Source: Bog-473 sp963755375
GTDB lineage: Bacteria; Actinomycetota; Acidimicrobiia; Acidimicrobiales; RAAP-2
Assembly: GCA_963755375.1 (NCBI GenBank)
Contig: CAVWKG010000002.1
Coordinates: 124,001 to 188,000, forward strand
Length of the DNA stretch: 64,000 bases
Direction: 5' to 3'
The number at the start of each line of letters is the position of its first letter. The stretch's first letter is position 1. The notes beneath the pieces were generated by a model. It was given only the letters and a program-made list of their open reading frames with translations, was not told where the DNA came from and made no database searches. Positions 54,106 through 62,255 of the stretch are shown here, in pieces. The position numbers were made by a program, and so were the translations under genes.

Positions 54106-54822
54106 GTGTCCGACGCCGAGGTCGAGGTTGAGCGCGTCCTCATCGACGGTGACATGGAGGTCCACGGGCGCATCGCCGGGAGCTCGAACGCCACGTTGCT
54201 CGTCACCTGCCGGCTACAGGGAGAGGAGCTGCTCGCCGTCTACAAGCCGTCCAAGGGCGAGCGTCCTCTCTGGGACTTCCCCGGCGGACTCTTCCGGCGT
54301 GAGGTGGCCGCCTACGTGCTCTCCGAGACGCTCGGCTGGGGACTGGTGCCCGAGACGGTCGAGCGCCAGGAGGGTCCGTTCGGTCCGGGCTCGGTGCAGC
54401 GCTTCGTCCACGAGGACGGCACCTCGCACTACTTCACGCTCCGCGACGAGCCCAAATGGCACCCGGTGCTCATGCAGCTGTGCGCGTTCGACGTCGTGGC
54501 CAACAACGCGGACCGGAAGAGCGGCCACGTCCTCCTGGCCGAGGAGCGGTTGTGGGCCATTGACAACGGACTCTGCTTCAACGCTCGGGACAAGCTACGC
54601 ACGGTGATCTGGGACTTCGGCGGGGTGCCGCTCGAACCCACCGTGGAAGAGGACCTGGCCCGGCTGTCCCACGATGGGCCGCCGGCCGAGCTCTGCGCGT
54701 TGCTCGAGCCCTCCGAGCTGGCCGCCACCCTGGACCGGGTGGCCTGGCTGCTCAGCCTGCACGCCCTGCCCGAGCTCGTTGACGACGGGGAGTGGCCTCC
54801 CTACCCGTGGCCGCTCGTCTGA
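54106..54822 (+). CDS. SCO1664-family kinase-like protein
   Basis: Protein of 238 residues. LLVTCRLQGEELLAVYKPSK and GERPLWDFPGGLFRREVAAY form an N-lobe, and AFDVVANNADRKSGHVLLAE and LWAIDNGLCFNARDKLRTVI carry Asp residues in the place of a phosphotransferase catalytic loop and metal site (HipA/PI4-kinase-like). It ends the trio with DUF3090 and the phosphomutase-like gene. The biochemical role is unproven. The start is the GTG at 54106. Confidence 0.9.
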   Translation: MSDAEVEVERVLIDGDMEVHGRIAGSSNATLLVTCRLQGEELLAVYKPSKGERPLWDFPGGLFRREVAAYVLSETLGWGLVPETVERQEGPFGPGSVQRFVHEDGTSHYFTLRDEPKWHPVLMQLCAFDVVANNADRKSGHVLLAEERLWAIDNGLCFNARDKLRTVIWDFGGVPLEPTVEEDLARLSHDGPPAELCALLEPSELAATLDRVAWLLSLHALPELVDDGEWPPYPWPLV

Positions 54823-54898
54823 GTCGTCCCCAGGGGACAGGCGAACGCCGAGGTCAGCCTGCGGTGGCCGCGTCGCCGCCAACGAAGCCGGCCGGGCA

Positions 54899-55993
54899 TC
54901 AGGGGATGTGGTAGCCGAGCGTCTGGAGCTCGCCGACGACCTGCTGCGCCACCACCTGCCCCCCGCCCGGCGTCAGGTGCGTGCCATCGGGTGTGCGGAC
55001 GTTGACGACCTGGCCGGCGCCGTTGGTGATGAACGGTGTGTAGCCCCCCTGCGGCGTTCCCAGCGTGTGGTCGGTGCTGACGTACGTCACGGCCGGGTGG
55101 GCGAGCGCCGCCTGCTGCTGGACCACTGCGTTGACGTCGGACATCTGGGCGTTGAGTCCTGCGTTCTGCATGGGCGGCATGCCGACCCAGACGACCGCGG
55201 CCCCGCCGGTCTGGGCGATCTGCATGAACTTCGCCACCCGTTGGGCGTAGATCGTGTTCCACTGGGGCGAGGTGTAGGGCACGTCGGGCGGCCCGAGGAA
55301 GTCCTGCGCATCGTTGGCCCCGATCATGATGACGACGACCTGCGGCTGCGCCATCTTGATGTCCGACGCCAGTTCTGCCGGCCAGTCGAAGTAATCGGGC
55401 CTCGTCAGCCCCGTGCTCTCGCGGGCGTCGAGCGCCGCGTTGACCACCCCGGTGCCGGCGAGGTCCGACTGCAGGGGGCCGCCCAGGTCGAGGCCGATGG
55501 AGTCACCGACGATCAAGACGCGCAGTGGCGCAGCCGCGGTCGGCATCTTCGGGTTGGTGGGCGCGGTCGTGGGCGTGGTGGCGGTGGTGCCGCCCTTCGT
55601 TCCCCTCTTGGCGCTCGGCGGCGGCGGCGTGCTCGGCCGTGGCCCGGACGTGATGAGCCCGACTGTCCCCCCGGGCAGGCGGTTGGAGCGGCCCGTGGCC
55701 GAGACGATGCGGGAGAGCTGCAACCCGCGGCTGAGCGCGGCCACCGGACCGGTCACGTCGAGGCTGATCGTCCGGCGCGTGCCGACCGGCGACACCTGGG
55801 CGTTGTGCTGCAGCGTCGGCGCGAAGAGCAGGAACCAGACCCCGAACGCGGCGAAGCCGAGCCCCAGTACACGTGTCCACGGCAAGCGCACCCGGCCGTC
55901 GTCGGGTACCGGCAGTTCGGCGTCCGGGCGCGACGCGAACTCCGACTGGGACTCCGAGTCCACGAGGTGCGGTGGCGTGCGGGCGTCCGTCAT
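54899..55993 (-). CDS. SGNH/GDSL hydrolase with N-terminal membrane anchor (DUF459-like)
   Basis: Protein of 364 residues with one membrane segment (VLGLGFAAFGVWFLLFAPTL at about residues 43-62), a Pro/Thr linker and an SGNH domain. Block I is VLIVGDSIGLDLGGPL with the catalytic Ser, block III is VVVIMIGANDAQDFLG, and the DGTHLTPGGG motif supplies Asp and His. It is coupled to an MBOAT gene (TGATG). The pair resembles the AlgI/AlgX or Dlt-type systems in which an MBOAT passes acyl groups across the membrane and an SGNH enzyme transfers them to a surface polymer. Confidence 0.87.
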   Translation of the reverse strand: MTDARTPPHLVDSESQSEFASRPDAELPVPDDGRVRLPWTRVLGLGFAAFGVWFLLFAPTLQHNAQVSPVGTRRTISLDVTGPVAALSRGLQLSRIVSATGRSNRLPGGTVGLITSGPRPSTPPPPSAKRGTKGGTTATTPTTAPTNPKMPTAAAPLRVLIVGDSIGLDLGGPLQSDLAGTGVVNAALDARESTGLTRPDYFDWPAELASDIKMAQPQVVVIMIGANDAQDFLGPPDVPYTSPQWNTIYAQRVAKFMQIAQTGGAAVVWVGMPPMQNAGLNAQMSDVNAVVQQQAALAHPAVTYVSTDHTLGTPQGGYTPFITNGAGQVVNVRTPDGTHLTPGGGQVVAQQVVGELQTLGYHIP

Positions 55994-57421
55994 CAGAAGC
56001 GGTAGTAGATGAAGGGCGCGACGCCGACCGGACCGAACGTCGTGATGGCCAGCAGGGCGACGCCGAGGAGGCCGACCTGCACGGCGGCCTTCTGGCGGGA
56101 GAACGCCGCTTGCAGGCGGTCCACCCGCAGCGTCGGCACGAATTGCAGGGCGATGGTGCCCACTACGGTCACCACGAGCAGCGGCGTGATCAGTGGTGAC
56201 GCTTCACCCCAGCCGCTGAAGACGCGCCCGATGAGGGTGAAGGCCTGTGACATGCCGGTGGCGTTGAAAAAGACCCAGCCCAGGCAGACGTACTGGAAGG
56301 TGAGGAACCGCTGGACCCATACCCGCACCGGCCCGTCCGCCACACCCGGCAGCCCGCGGCGCTCCCGGCTGGTCCGGCGCAGGTGCCCGAAGCTCTGCCC
56401 CAGCCCCTGCAGGGCCCCCCAGGCCAAGAACGTCCACGCCGCGCCGTGCCAGAGGCCCCCCAGCACCATGGTGATCATGATGTTACGGATGGTCTGGGCC
56501 TGGCCGTTGGCGCTCCCGCCCAGCGGTATGTAGAGGTAGTCGCGCAGCCAGCGCGACAGCGTCATGTGCCACCGCCGCCAGAAGTCCTGCAGGTTGCGCG
56601 CCGTGTAGGGCGCATCGAAGTTCTGCGGGAACCGGAACCCCAGCAGCATGGCGAGTCCGATGGCGATGTCGGTGTACCCGCTGAAGTCACAGTAGATCTG
56701 GACTGCGTAGCCCCAGGCGGCGAAGATCGCCTCCGGCGCCGAGTGCTGGGTGGGCGACGTGAAGACCGGCGTCACGATCGCGCTCGAGACGTAGGAGGAG
56801 ATCACGACCTTCTTGAACAACCCGGCCAAGATGAGCCAGAAGGCGCGCGAGTAGTCCACCGAATTCGGAGTCGCGGCGCCGGCGGATCTGGGGCAGCAGT
56901 TCGCCGCCGCGCACGATCGGTCCGGCCAGGAGGTGGGGGAAGAACGAGATGTACACCGCGAAGTCGAGCGGCCTGGCCGGCTCGAGCTGGCGCCGGTAGA
57001 TGTCCACCACGTAGCTGATGGCCATGAAGGTGAAGAACGAAATGGCGATGGGCAGTCCCACCTGGAGGAGGGGCACGGCCCGGCCCATCCCCAACGCATG
57101 GGTGAGGTTGTCGACGTTGACCGAGACGAAGCCGTAGTACTTGAACCAACCCAGGATCGCGAGCAATGCGCCGACCGAGAGTCCCATGGCGAGACGCCGC
57201 GAGCGCTCGGTGCGCGTGGCGTTGACCAAGGCACCGCCGCCGAAGGAGACCACCGTCGTCATGAGCAGGAGCAGGCAGTAGCTCCAGCCCACCCAACCGT
57301 AGAACACATAGCTGAGGCCGATCATGGACAGCTTCCACCAACCCGCATAGGGGTTGAGAAGCCAGTTCACCGTGAAGGCGACGGCGAAGAAGATTGCGAA
57401 GTCGATTGTGGGAAAGAGCAT
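55993..57421 (-). pseudogene. MBOAT O-acyltransferase (AlgI-like) split by a frameshift
   Basis: The N-terminal half (from ATG 57421) reads IDFAIFFAVAFTVNWLLNPY, LLAILGWFKYYGFVSVNVDN and FFPHLLAGPIVRGGELLPQ. After RRRDSE the protein continues one frame over with SVDYSRAFWLILAGLFKKVV, QIYCDFSGYTDIAIGLAMLL, DFWRRWHMTLSRWLRDYLYI and the catalytic-His segment GGLWHGAAWTFLAWG. The break lies at about 56861-56885. All key MBOAT motifs are present, so a one-base indel alone would inactivate it or is a sequencing artefact. It forms an operon with the SGNH hydrolase. Confidence 0.85.
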
Positions 57422-57596
57422 CGGGAGCGATCAGCGGCTTGCGCCGAATGTACCGCCGGTCACCCGCTCTGAGCGTGCACGCACCACGCGCCTGAGCCCG
57501 AAGTGGCCCCGGCATGGCCGGCTCAGCGTCCTCGCCGCTGCCGGGACGGCCGATCCGGCGGGCGACACCGGGGCCGGGGCCCCGGCTGCCGCAGAA

Positions 57597-58568
57597 TCAG
57601 CCCGTCGCCTTCAGCGCCTCAATGAGCGCCGGCAGCACCTTGTGCACGTCACCGACGATCCCCAGGTCGGCCACGGAGAAGATCGGCGCCTCCCGGTCCT
57701 TGTTGATGGCGATGATGTTCTTGGAGCCCTTCATGCCGACCAGGTGCTGGGTCGCCCCCGAGATCCCGCACGCCATGTAGACGGTCGGCTTCACGGTCTT
57801 GCCCGTCTGGCCGACCTGATGCGAATAGGGCACCCAGCCGGCGTCGACGATGGCGCGGCTGGCGCCGGCGGCGCCATGGAGGAGCTTGGCCAACTCTTCA
57901 ATCAGGGTGTAGTTGGATGCCTCGCCCAGCCCGCGGCCGCCCGAGACGACCACCGCCGCCTCGTCGAGCTTGGGACCGCTGCGCTCTTCGACGTGGCGCT
58001 CCACCACCTTGGCCGTGTTGGTGGCGGCGACGTCGGGGACCGGAGCCGCCACGACGGCCGCGGCAGCACCGCCGGACGGCTCGGCCGCGAACGACTTGGC
58101 CCGGATGACGAAGAGGGCCGGCCCCTCGCCGGTGAAGCGGGCCATCACGATCTGGCTCCCACCAAACACGGGGTGCTGACTCGAGAGGCCGCCGTCGCTC
58201 TCGACCAGGCCGGTGACGTTGGTCAGCACCGGGCGGCCGAGCTTGGCCGAGAGCCGGCCCGCCACGTCCCGCCCCTCGTAGGTGGCGGGCACGAGGATGG
58301 CGTCCGGGGCGTTGCCGCCCTGCACAAGTGCGGCTATCGCGGCGGCCACCGGCACGCCCGGCAGCGTGCCACCCAGGTCGCCCACGTCGTAGAGCGTGGT
58401 CGCGCCATACTCCCCGAGGGGACCGGCGAGCGATGCCGCGTCGGCCCCCCAGGCCACGGCTTCGACCGTCGAGGCGACCGAGCGGGCCTCGGTCAGCAGC
58501 TCGAGCGTGACCGGCGTCGGCCCGCTGTCACCCAGTTCGGCCAGCACCCACACCTTGTCGATCGGCAT
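57597..58568 (-). CDS. etfA: Electron transfer flavoprotein, alpha subunit
   Basis: FAD-binding subunit of 323 residues that accepts electrons from acyl-CoA dehydrogenases. The N-terminal domain starts VWVLAELGDSGPTPVTLEL. The C-terminal FAD domain is complete: VVVSGGRGLGEASNYTLIEE, AIVDAGWVPYSHQVGQTGKT, VKPTVYMACGISGATQHLVG and IIAINKDREAPIFSVADLGI, the ETF-alpha signature. It follows etfB by one base in an operon. Confidence 0.96.
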   Translation of the reverse strand: MPIDKVWVLAELGDSGPTPVTLELLTEARSVASTVEAVAWGADAASLAGPLGEYGATTLYDVGDLGGTLPGVPVAAAIAALVQGGNAPDAILVPATYEGRDVAGRLSAKLGRPVLTNVTGLVESDGGLSSQHPVFGGSQIVMARFTGEGPALFVIRAKSFAAEPSGGAAAAVVAAPVPDVAATNTAKVVERHVEERSGPKLDEAAVVVSGGRGLGEASNYTLIEELAKLLHGAAGASRAIVDAGWVPYSHQVGQTGKTVKPTVYMACGISGATQHLVGMKGSKNIIAINKDREAPIFSVADLGIVGDVHKVLPALIEALKATG

Positions 58569-58569
58569 C

Positions 58570-59346
58570 TCAGACCACCTTCAACTGCTCGAGGAAGGCC
58601 ACGACGCGCTGCGCCCCGTCGCCCTCGTCCACCACAATCTCTCCTGCCCCGCGCGCCTCGGCGTCGGACACGTCGGTGATCTCCTGGCCGGCGCCCGCCG
58701 CTCCCACCTGGGACGCGTCAATGCCGAGGTCGGCCACCGTCAGGTTGTCGACCGGCTTGGACTTGGCCGCCATGATCCCCTTGAAGGAGGGGTAACGGGG
58801 CTCGACCACGCCGGCGGTCACGGTGACCAGAGCCGGGAGAGGGCACACGACCTCGTCGTAGCCGGCTTCCGTCTGGCGCTCGACCTTGACCGAGCTGCCG
58901 TCGACGGCGATCGCCTTGGCGAAGGTGACTGACGGCAGCCCCATGAGCTCGGCCACCTGCACGGGGAGAGTGCCGGTGTACCCGTCGGTCGACTCGGTCG
59001 CCATGACGACCAGGTCGGGGTTGGCCCGCGCGATGGCGGCCGCCAGCACCCGGGCCGTGCCCAGCGCGTCGCTGCCGGCGAGCGCGTCGTCACTGATGAG
59101 GATGGCCTTGGCCGCACCCATGGCCAGGCCGGTGCGCAGACCCGAGGTCTCACCACCGGGAGCCATGGAGACGAGCGTGACCTCGTCGCCCTCGCCCGAG
59201 GCGAGTTGCAGAGCCATCTCGACCCCGTAGTTGTCCGAGTCGTCCATGATGAGCTTGCCGGACCGGTCGAGGGTGTTGGTACCCGGATTCAGCGCCGAGG
59301 GGGCGGCCGGATCGGGTATCTGCTTGACGCATACGACGACGTTCAT
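58570..59346 (-). CDS. etfB: Electron transfer flavoprotein, beta subunit
   Basis: AMP-binding subunit of 258 residues partnering EtfA. VVVCVKQIPDPAAPSALNPG, DNYGVEMALQLASGEGDEVT, VVMATESTDGYTGTLPVQVA and EPRYPSFKGIMAAKSKPV are the family blocks. The start is the ATG at 59346, where the conserved N-terminus begins. The pair links fatty acid beta-oxidation or related dehydrogenases to the respiratory chain. Confidence 0.96.
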   Translation of the reverse strand: MNVVVCVKQIPDPAAPSALNPGTNTLDRSGKLIMDDSDNYGVEMALQLASGEGDEVTLVSMAPGGETSGLRTGLAMGAAKAILISDDALAGSDALGTARVLAAAIARANPDLVVMATESTDGYTGTLPVQVAELMGLPSVTFAKAIAVDGSSVKVERQTEAGYDEVVCPLPALVTVTAGVVEPRYPSFKGIMAAKSKPVDNLTVADLGIDASQVGAAGAGQEITDVSDAEARGAGEIVVDEGDGAQRVVAFLEQLKVV

Positions 59347-59463
59347 GGCGGACCATCTTTGTGGACCGGGGCCGTTCGACGCCATTCGGCCCGGTGACAA
59401 GCCCCTTTTCGGGGGCGCCGCTTGGGGGAGTACCCGCCCCCCGCCCCTGCCTCCGCCGTTCGC

Positions 59464-60156
59464 TCAGCTCGGGCCGGCACCCACGGCGGCCATGGCATCG
59501 CCGAGCCGATCGGTGATCACCGTGTCCACCCCCGCTTCGACCATGGCGCGCAGATCGTGGGGAGCGTTGACCGTCCACGCATTGACTTCAAGGCCCATTG
59601 CATGGGCTCGTTGCACCAACTCCCGGTCGACCGACACGAAGAAGGGATGGACGGCAGCGAACCCTGCCTCGGCCGCCTCGGTCAGGGCCGGCTCGACGTC
59701 GGCGGCGAAGCCCCAGAGCGCGCCCAGGGCCAGGCGGCCGTCGGCGGCCTGCACGGCGCTCAGCGTGGCCACCTGAAAGGACGACACGATCACCCGCGCC
59801 GTCCAGCCCGCTTCCTCAATGGCCGCGGCCGTCAGCGCCGCCACCGCCTCTCCCGGATCCCACCCCGGGTCCTGGGGCGCGTTCTTGATCTCGACGTTGA
59901 CCACCATGCCCTCGCAGACCGCCAGCACGTCAGCCAGGAGGGGCACGTGGGGGGGAAGGTCGGCCACCTCGAGCTGGGCGATCACCCCGGCCCCCGGGAC
60001 CTCGGCATCGTGGTGAATGGCCAAGGCTCCGTCCGCGGTCAGGCGGACGTCGAGCTCGACGCCGTCGGCCCCCAGCCGCCGGGCCTCGACGAAGGCCTCG
60101 ATCGTGTTCTCGGCGAACCCTTCTGTGCAACCCCTATGAGCGAAGACGGCGGTCAC
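59464..60156 (-). CDS. Glycerophosphodiester phosphodiesterase
   Basis: Enzyme of 230 residues hydrolysing glycerophosphodiesters to glycerol-3-phosphate. AHRGCTEGFAENTIEAFVEA carries the HRG and EN motifs, GVELDVRLTADGALAIHHDA carries the Glu/Asp/His metal and catalytic residues, and VNVEIKN supplies the next ligand. No signal peptide is visible, so it is the cytoplasmic UgpQ-like type. It is divergent from whiB. Confidence 0.93.
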   Translation of the reverse strand: MTAVFAHRGCTEGFAENTIEAFVEARRLGADGVELDVRLTADGALAIHHDAEVPGAGVIAQLEVADLPPHVPLLADVLAVCEGMVVNVEIKNAPQDPGWDPGEAVAALTAAAIEEAGWTARVIVSSFQVATLSAVQAADGRLALGALWGFAADVEPALTEAAEAGFAAVHPFFVSVDRELVQRAHAMGLEVNAWTVNAPHDLRAMVEAGVDTVITDRLGDAMAAVGAGPS

Positions 60157-60176
60157 CGGGCCTGTGTCACCTCCAC

Positions 60177-60195
60177 GTCACGATTCCACCGTGAC
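60177..60195. promoter_or_regulatory. Inverted repeat GTCACG-n7-CGTGAC between gdpD and whiB
   Basis: Six-base perfect arms (60177-60182 and 60190-60195) lie 20 bp upstream of the glycerophosphodiesterase start. The half-site resembles a relaxed CRP/FNR-family site. The binding protein is unknown. Confidence 0.45.
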
Positions 60196-60302
60196 GGCTG
60201 CCGAAATTTCACGAAAAACTCCTTGCCCCGCTGCGGGTGGACCGTTACGATCTTGCTCCGTTAACCCGCTTTTCACTGACGGACACCTTGTGGATCCGAT
60301 CA

Positions 60303-60318
60303 TGTGAAAAGGATCACA
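60303..60318 (+). promoter_or_regulatory. CRP-type site TGTGA-n6-TCACA upstream of whiB
   Basis: TGTGA (60303-60307), a six-base spacer and TCACA (60314-60318) match the consensus for cAMP receptor protein in every base. The site is centred about 30 bp before the whiB start codon. In Mycobacterium tuberculosis the whiB1 promoter is controlled by the CRP homologue Rv3676, so the same wiring is likely here. Confidence 0.75.
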
Positions 60319-60340
60319 ATGCAGGTGGAGGCACATTCCG

Positions 60341-60640
60341 ATGGCTCTCATGTGGAACCGGACCGTCGACTGGGACGCGGACGACTGGCGACGCTCGGCC
60401 GCCTGCCGCAATACCGAACCGGACCTCTTCTTTCCTGTCGGCACGACCGGCCCGGCGGTCGACCAGATCGAGGCGGCTAAGCGCGTCTGCCACGCCTGCG
60501 ACGCGCTCGAGCCCTGTCTCGACTTCGCGCTGGCCACCAACCAGGAGTCGGGCGTCTGGGGCGGCACGTCCGAGGAAGAGCGCCGCAAGTTGCGCAAGGC
60601 CTGGCTGGCTGCCCGGCGCTCGCAACGCGTCGCCATCTGA
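60341..60640 (+). CDS. whiB1: WhiB-family iron-sulfur regulator, probable WhiB1
   Basis: Wbl protein of 99 residues. The [4Fe-4S] cysteines are C22, C50, C53 and C59 (AACRNTEPDLFFP and CHACDALEPC), the turn motif is GVWGGTSEEERRKLRKAW, and the tail is basic. GGAGG at 60327 supports the ATG at 60341. It sits opposite a PdtaS-type kinase, matching the Rv3219-Rv3220c order in Mycobacterium, where Rv3219 is WhiB1, an essential NO-sensing partner of the main sigma factor. The WhiB1 name rests on that synteny and on sequence. Confidence 0.85.
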   Translation: MALMWNRTVDWDADDWRRSAACRNTEPDLFFPVGTTGPAVDQIEAAKRVCHACDALEPCLDFALATNQESGVWGGTSEEERRKLRKAWLAARRSQRVAI

Positions 60641-62255
60641 ACCGGGCGCGGCACCGGCGTCGCGCCTTGCACCGTTCACCGGGGGCGCGCACCGGCACCG
60701 AGATGGCGACCCGGGTCCCACCGCCGTCGGCCGCCGGCACCGGCTCCATGGAGATCGTCCCCTCCAGCTGAGAGACGACGAGGTCGCGCACGATCGAAAG
60801 CCCGAGGCTCGACGTGCGCTCGATGTCGAATCCGGCCGGCAACCCCAGCCCGTCGTCGCGCACCTCGACGAGCAGCACCGTCTCGTCGTTGGACATCGTG
60901 AGGTCGACGTGGCCCACCGGCGCGTAGCCCGCCCCTCCCCCCGCTCCCTCCAACCCGGCCGCTCCGTCCTGTCCCCCGGCGTTCTCGGGGTCGAACGCGT
61001 GCTCGACGGCGTTCTGCAACAGCTCGGCCACCGTCACAGCGAGCGGCGTCGCGACGTCGGCGGCGACCTCACCGAGGTCCCCGTGCACCGAAATCACGAT
61101 CGGCTGTGACGACACGACCGAGTCCTCGGCCATCTGCACCAACGAGCTGACGATCTCGGCGAAGGGCACCTGGTCGCTCGGGTCGCGCGACAGGATCTCG
61201 TGCACGAGGGCGATGGAGCGCACCCGGCGCTCGGCCTCGTGCAGCGCCACCCGGGCCGCCCGGTCGCCCACGCGGCGGGCCTGGAGGCTCAGGAGCGACG
61301 AGATCGTCTGCAGGTTGTTCTTGACCCGGTGGTGCACCTCGCGGATGGCGGCGTCCTTGGACAGGAGCAACCGGTCGAGGCGTCGGACGTCGGTGACGTC
61401 GCGCAGGAGGATCATCGCCCCGGTCACCACGCCGTGCGACAGGAGGGGGATGCAGTGGACCAGGACGATGACGTCAGGGCGGCGCTCCACCTCCTCGACG
61501 ACCGGCCGGCCGGTGGCCAGGGCCCACTCGACGGCGGACTCCTCGACGTCGAGGTCCCCGAAGCGGCGCCCCTCGGGCTGGGTGTAGATGCCCATGCGGT
61601 GGAACGCGTTCATGGCGTTGGGCGACGCGAACTCGACCCGCCCGTCGGCATCGACCACCACAACGCCGTCGCCGACTCGGGGCGATTCCTCCGTGCCGAC
61701 GTCCTCGTCGGGGAACGGGAAGGCCGACTGGGCCACCATGTCGGCCAGGCGCTCGAAGACATCGAGGTACGTCCGCTCGTACATGCTCGTGGGCCCCTTG
61801 AGCGGCGCCAACGAGACGCGCAGGAGGGCGCCGATGATGTGGCCGTCGAAGCGGATCGGGATGTTCTCGACCGGCACCTGCTCGCCCAGGATCGGATGGT
61901 GGATGCTGCCCCGCACGATCTCGCCTGAATGAAGGCACTGGGCCACCAGGGTCCATTGGGACTCGTTCACCGTCTGACCCACCAGGTCCTGATCGACCAG
62001 GGTGGGCCGGTTGTTGGGGCGCATCTGGCCGAGCACGACCAGCTCGGGGTCCTCCGCCGCGGGGTCCAGCCCCGGAGTGGCCGTCCTCGACGGGGAACCG
62101 TCGGTCGCGGTGGCGTGCACCGGCACGAGGAGGAGCAGGTCGGAGAAGGAGAGATCGGCGAGGACGCTCCAACTCCCGAGGAGCCGCTGCAGGTGCTCGA
62201 GCTCCTCCGGCTTGAGGTCGGTGTGACTGAGGGCCAGCTCGGCGGGCGTCGGCAT
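60477..62255 (-). CDS. pdtaS: PdtaS-like sensor histidine kinase
   Basis: Cytosolic kinase of 592 residues as read. It has an N-terminal H_kinase_N/GAF domain (LGSWSVLADLSFSDLLLLVP), a PAS domain (VVVVDADGRVEFASPNAMNA), the HisKA_2 H-box REVHHRVKNNLQTISSLL and a HATPase domain (AVTVAELLQNAVEHAF, then EVRDDGLGLP and SSLGLSIVRDLV). PdtaS phosphorylates the antiterminator PdtaR. The last 65 residues are Arg/Pro-rich and run antisense through whiB; one extra C in the run at 60681-60685 would instead end the protein at 60676 after VRAP. The start at 62255 overlaps the upstream PHP gene stop (TGATG). Confidence 0.9.
   Translation of the reverse strand: MPTPAELALSHTDLKPEELEHLQRLLGSWSVLADLSFSDLLLLVPVHATATDGSPSRTATPGLDPAAEDPELVVLGQMRPNNRPTLVDQDLVGQTVNESQWTLVAQCLHSGEIVRGSIHHPILGEQVPVENIPIRFDGHIIGALLRVSLAPLKGPTSMYERTYLDVFERLADMVAQSAFPFPDEDVGTEESPRVGDGVVVVDADGRVEFASPNAMNAFHRMGIYTQPEGRRFGDLDVEESAVEWALATGRPVVEEVERRPDVIVLVHCIPLLSHGVVTGAMILLRDVTDVRRLDRLLLSKDAAIREVHHRVKNNLQTISSLLSLQARRVGDRAARVALHEAERRVRSIALVHEILSRDPSDQVPFAEIVSSLVQMAEDSVVSSQPIVISVHGDLGEVAADVATPLAVTVAELLQNAVEHAFDPENAGGQDGAAGLEGAGGGAGYAPVGHVDLTMSNDETVLLVEVRDDGLGLPAGFDIERTSSLGLSIVRDLVVSQLEGTISMEPVPAADGGGTRVAISVPVRAPGERCKARRRCRARFRWRRVASAGQPARPCATCGALPRTCRPRRPTPGWWPARSRDRARARRRRGRRA

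Noticed and set aside
57540..57596. GC-rich palindrome before etfA as a terminator
   Set aside because: The self-complementary stretch around CCGGGGCCCCGG has no loop and no T-run, so it was not called.
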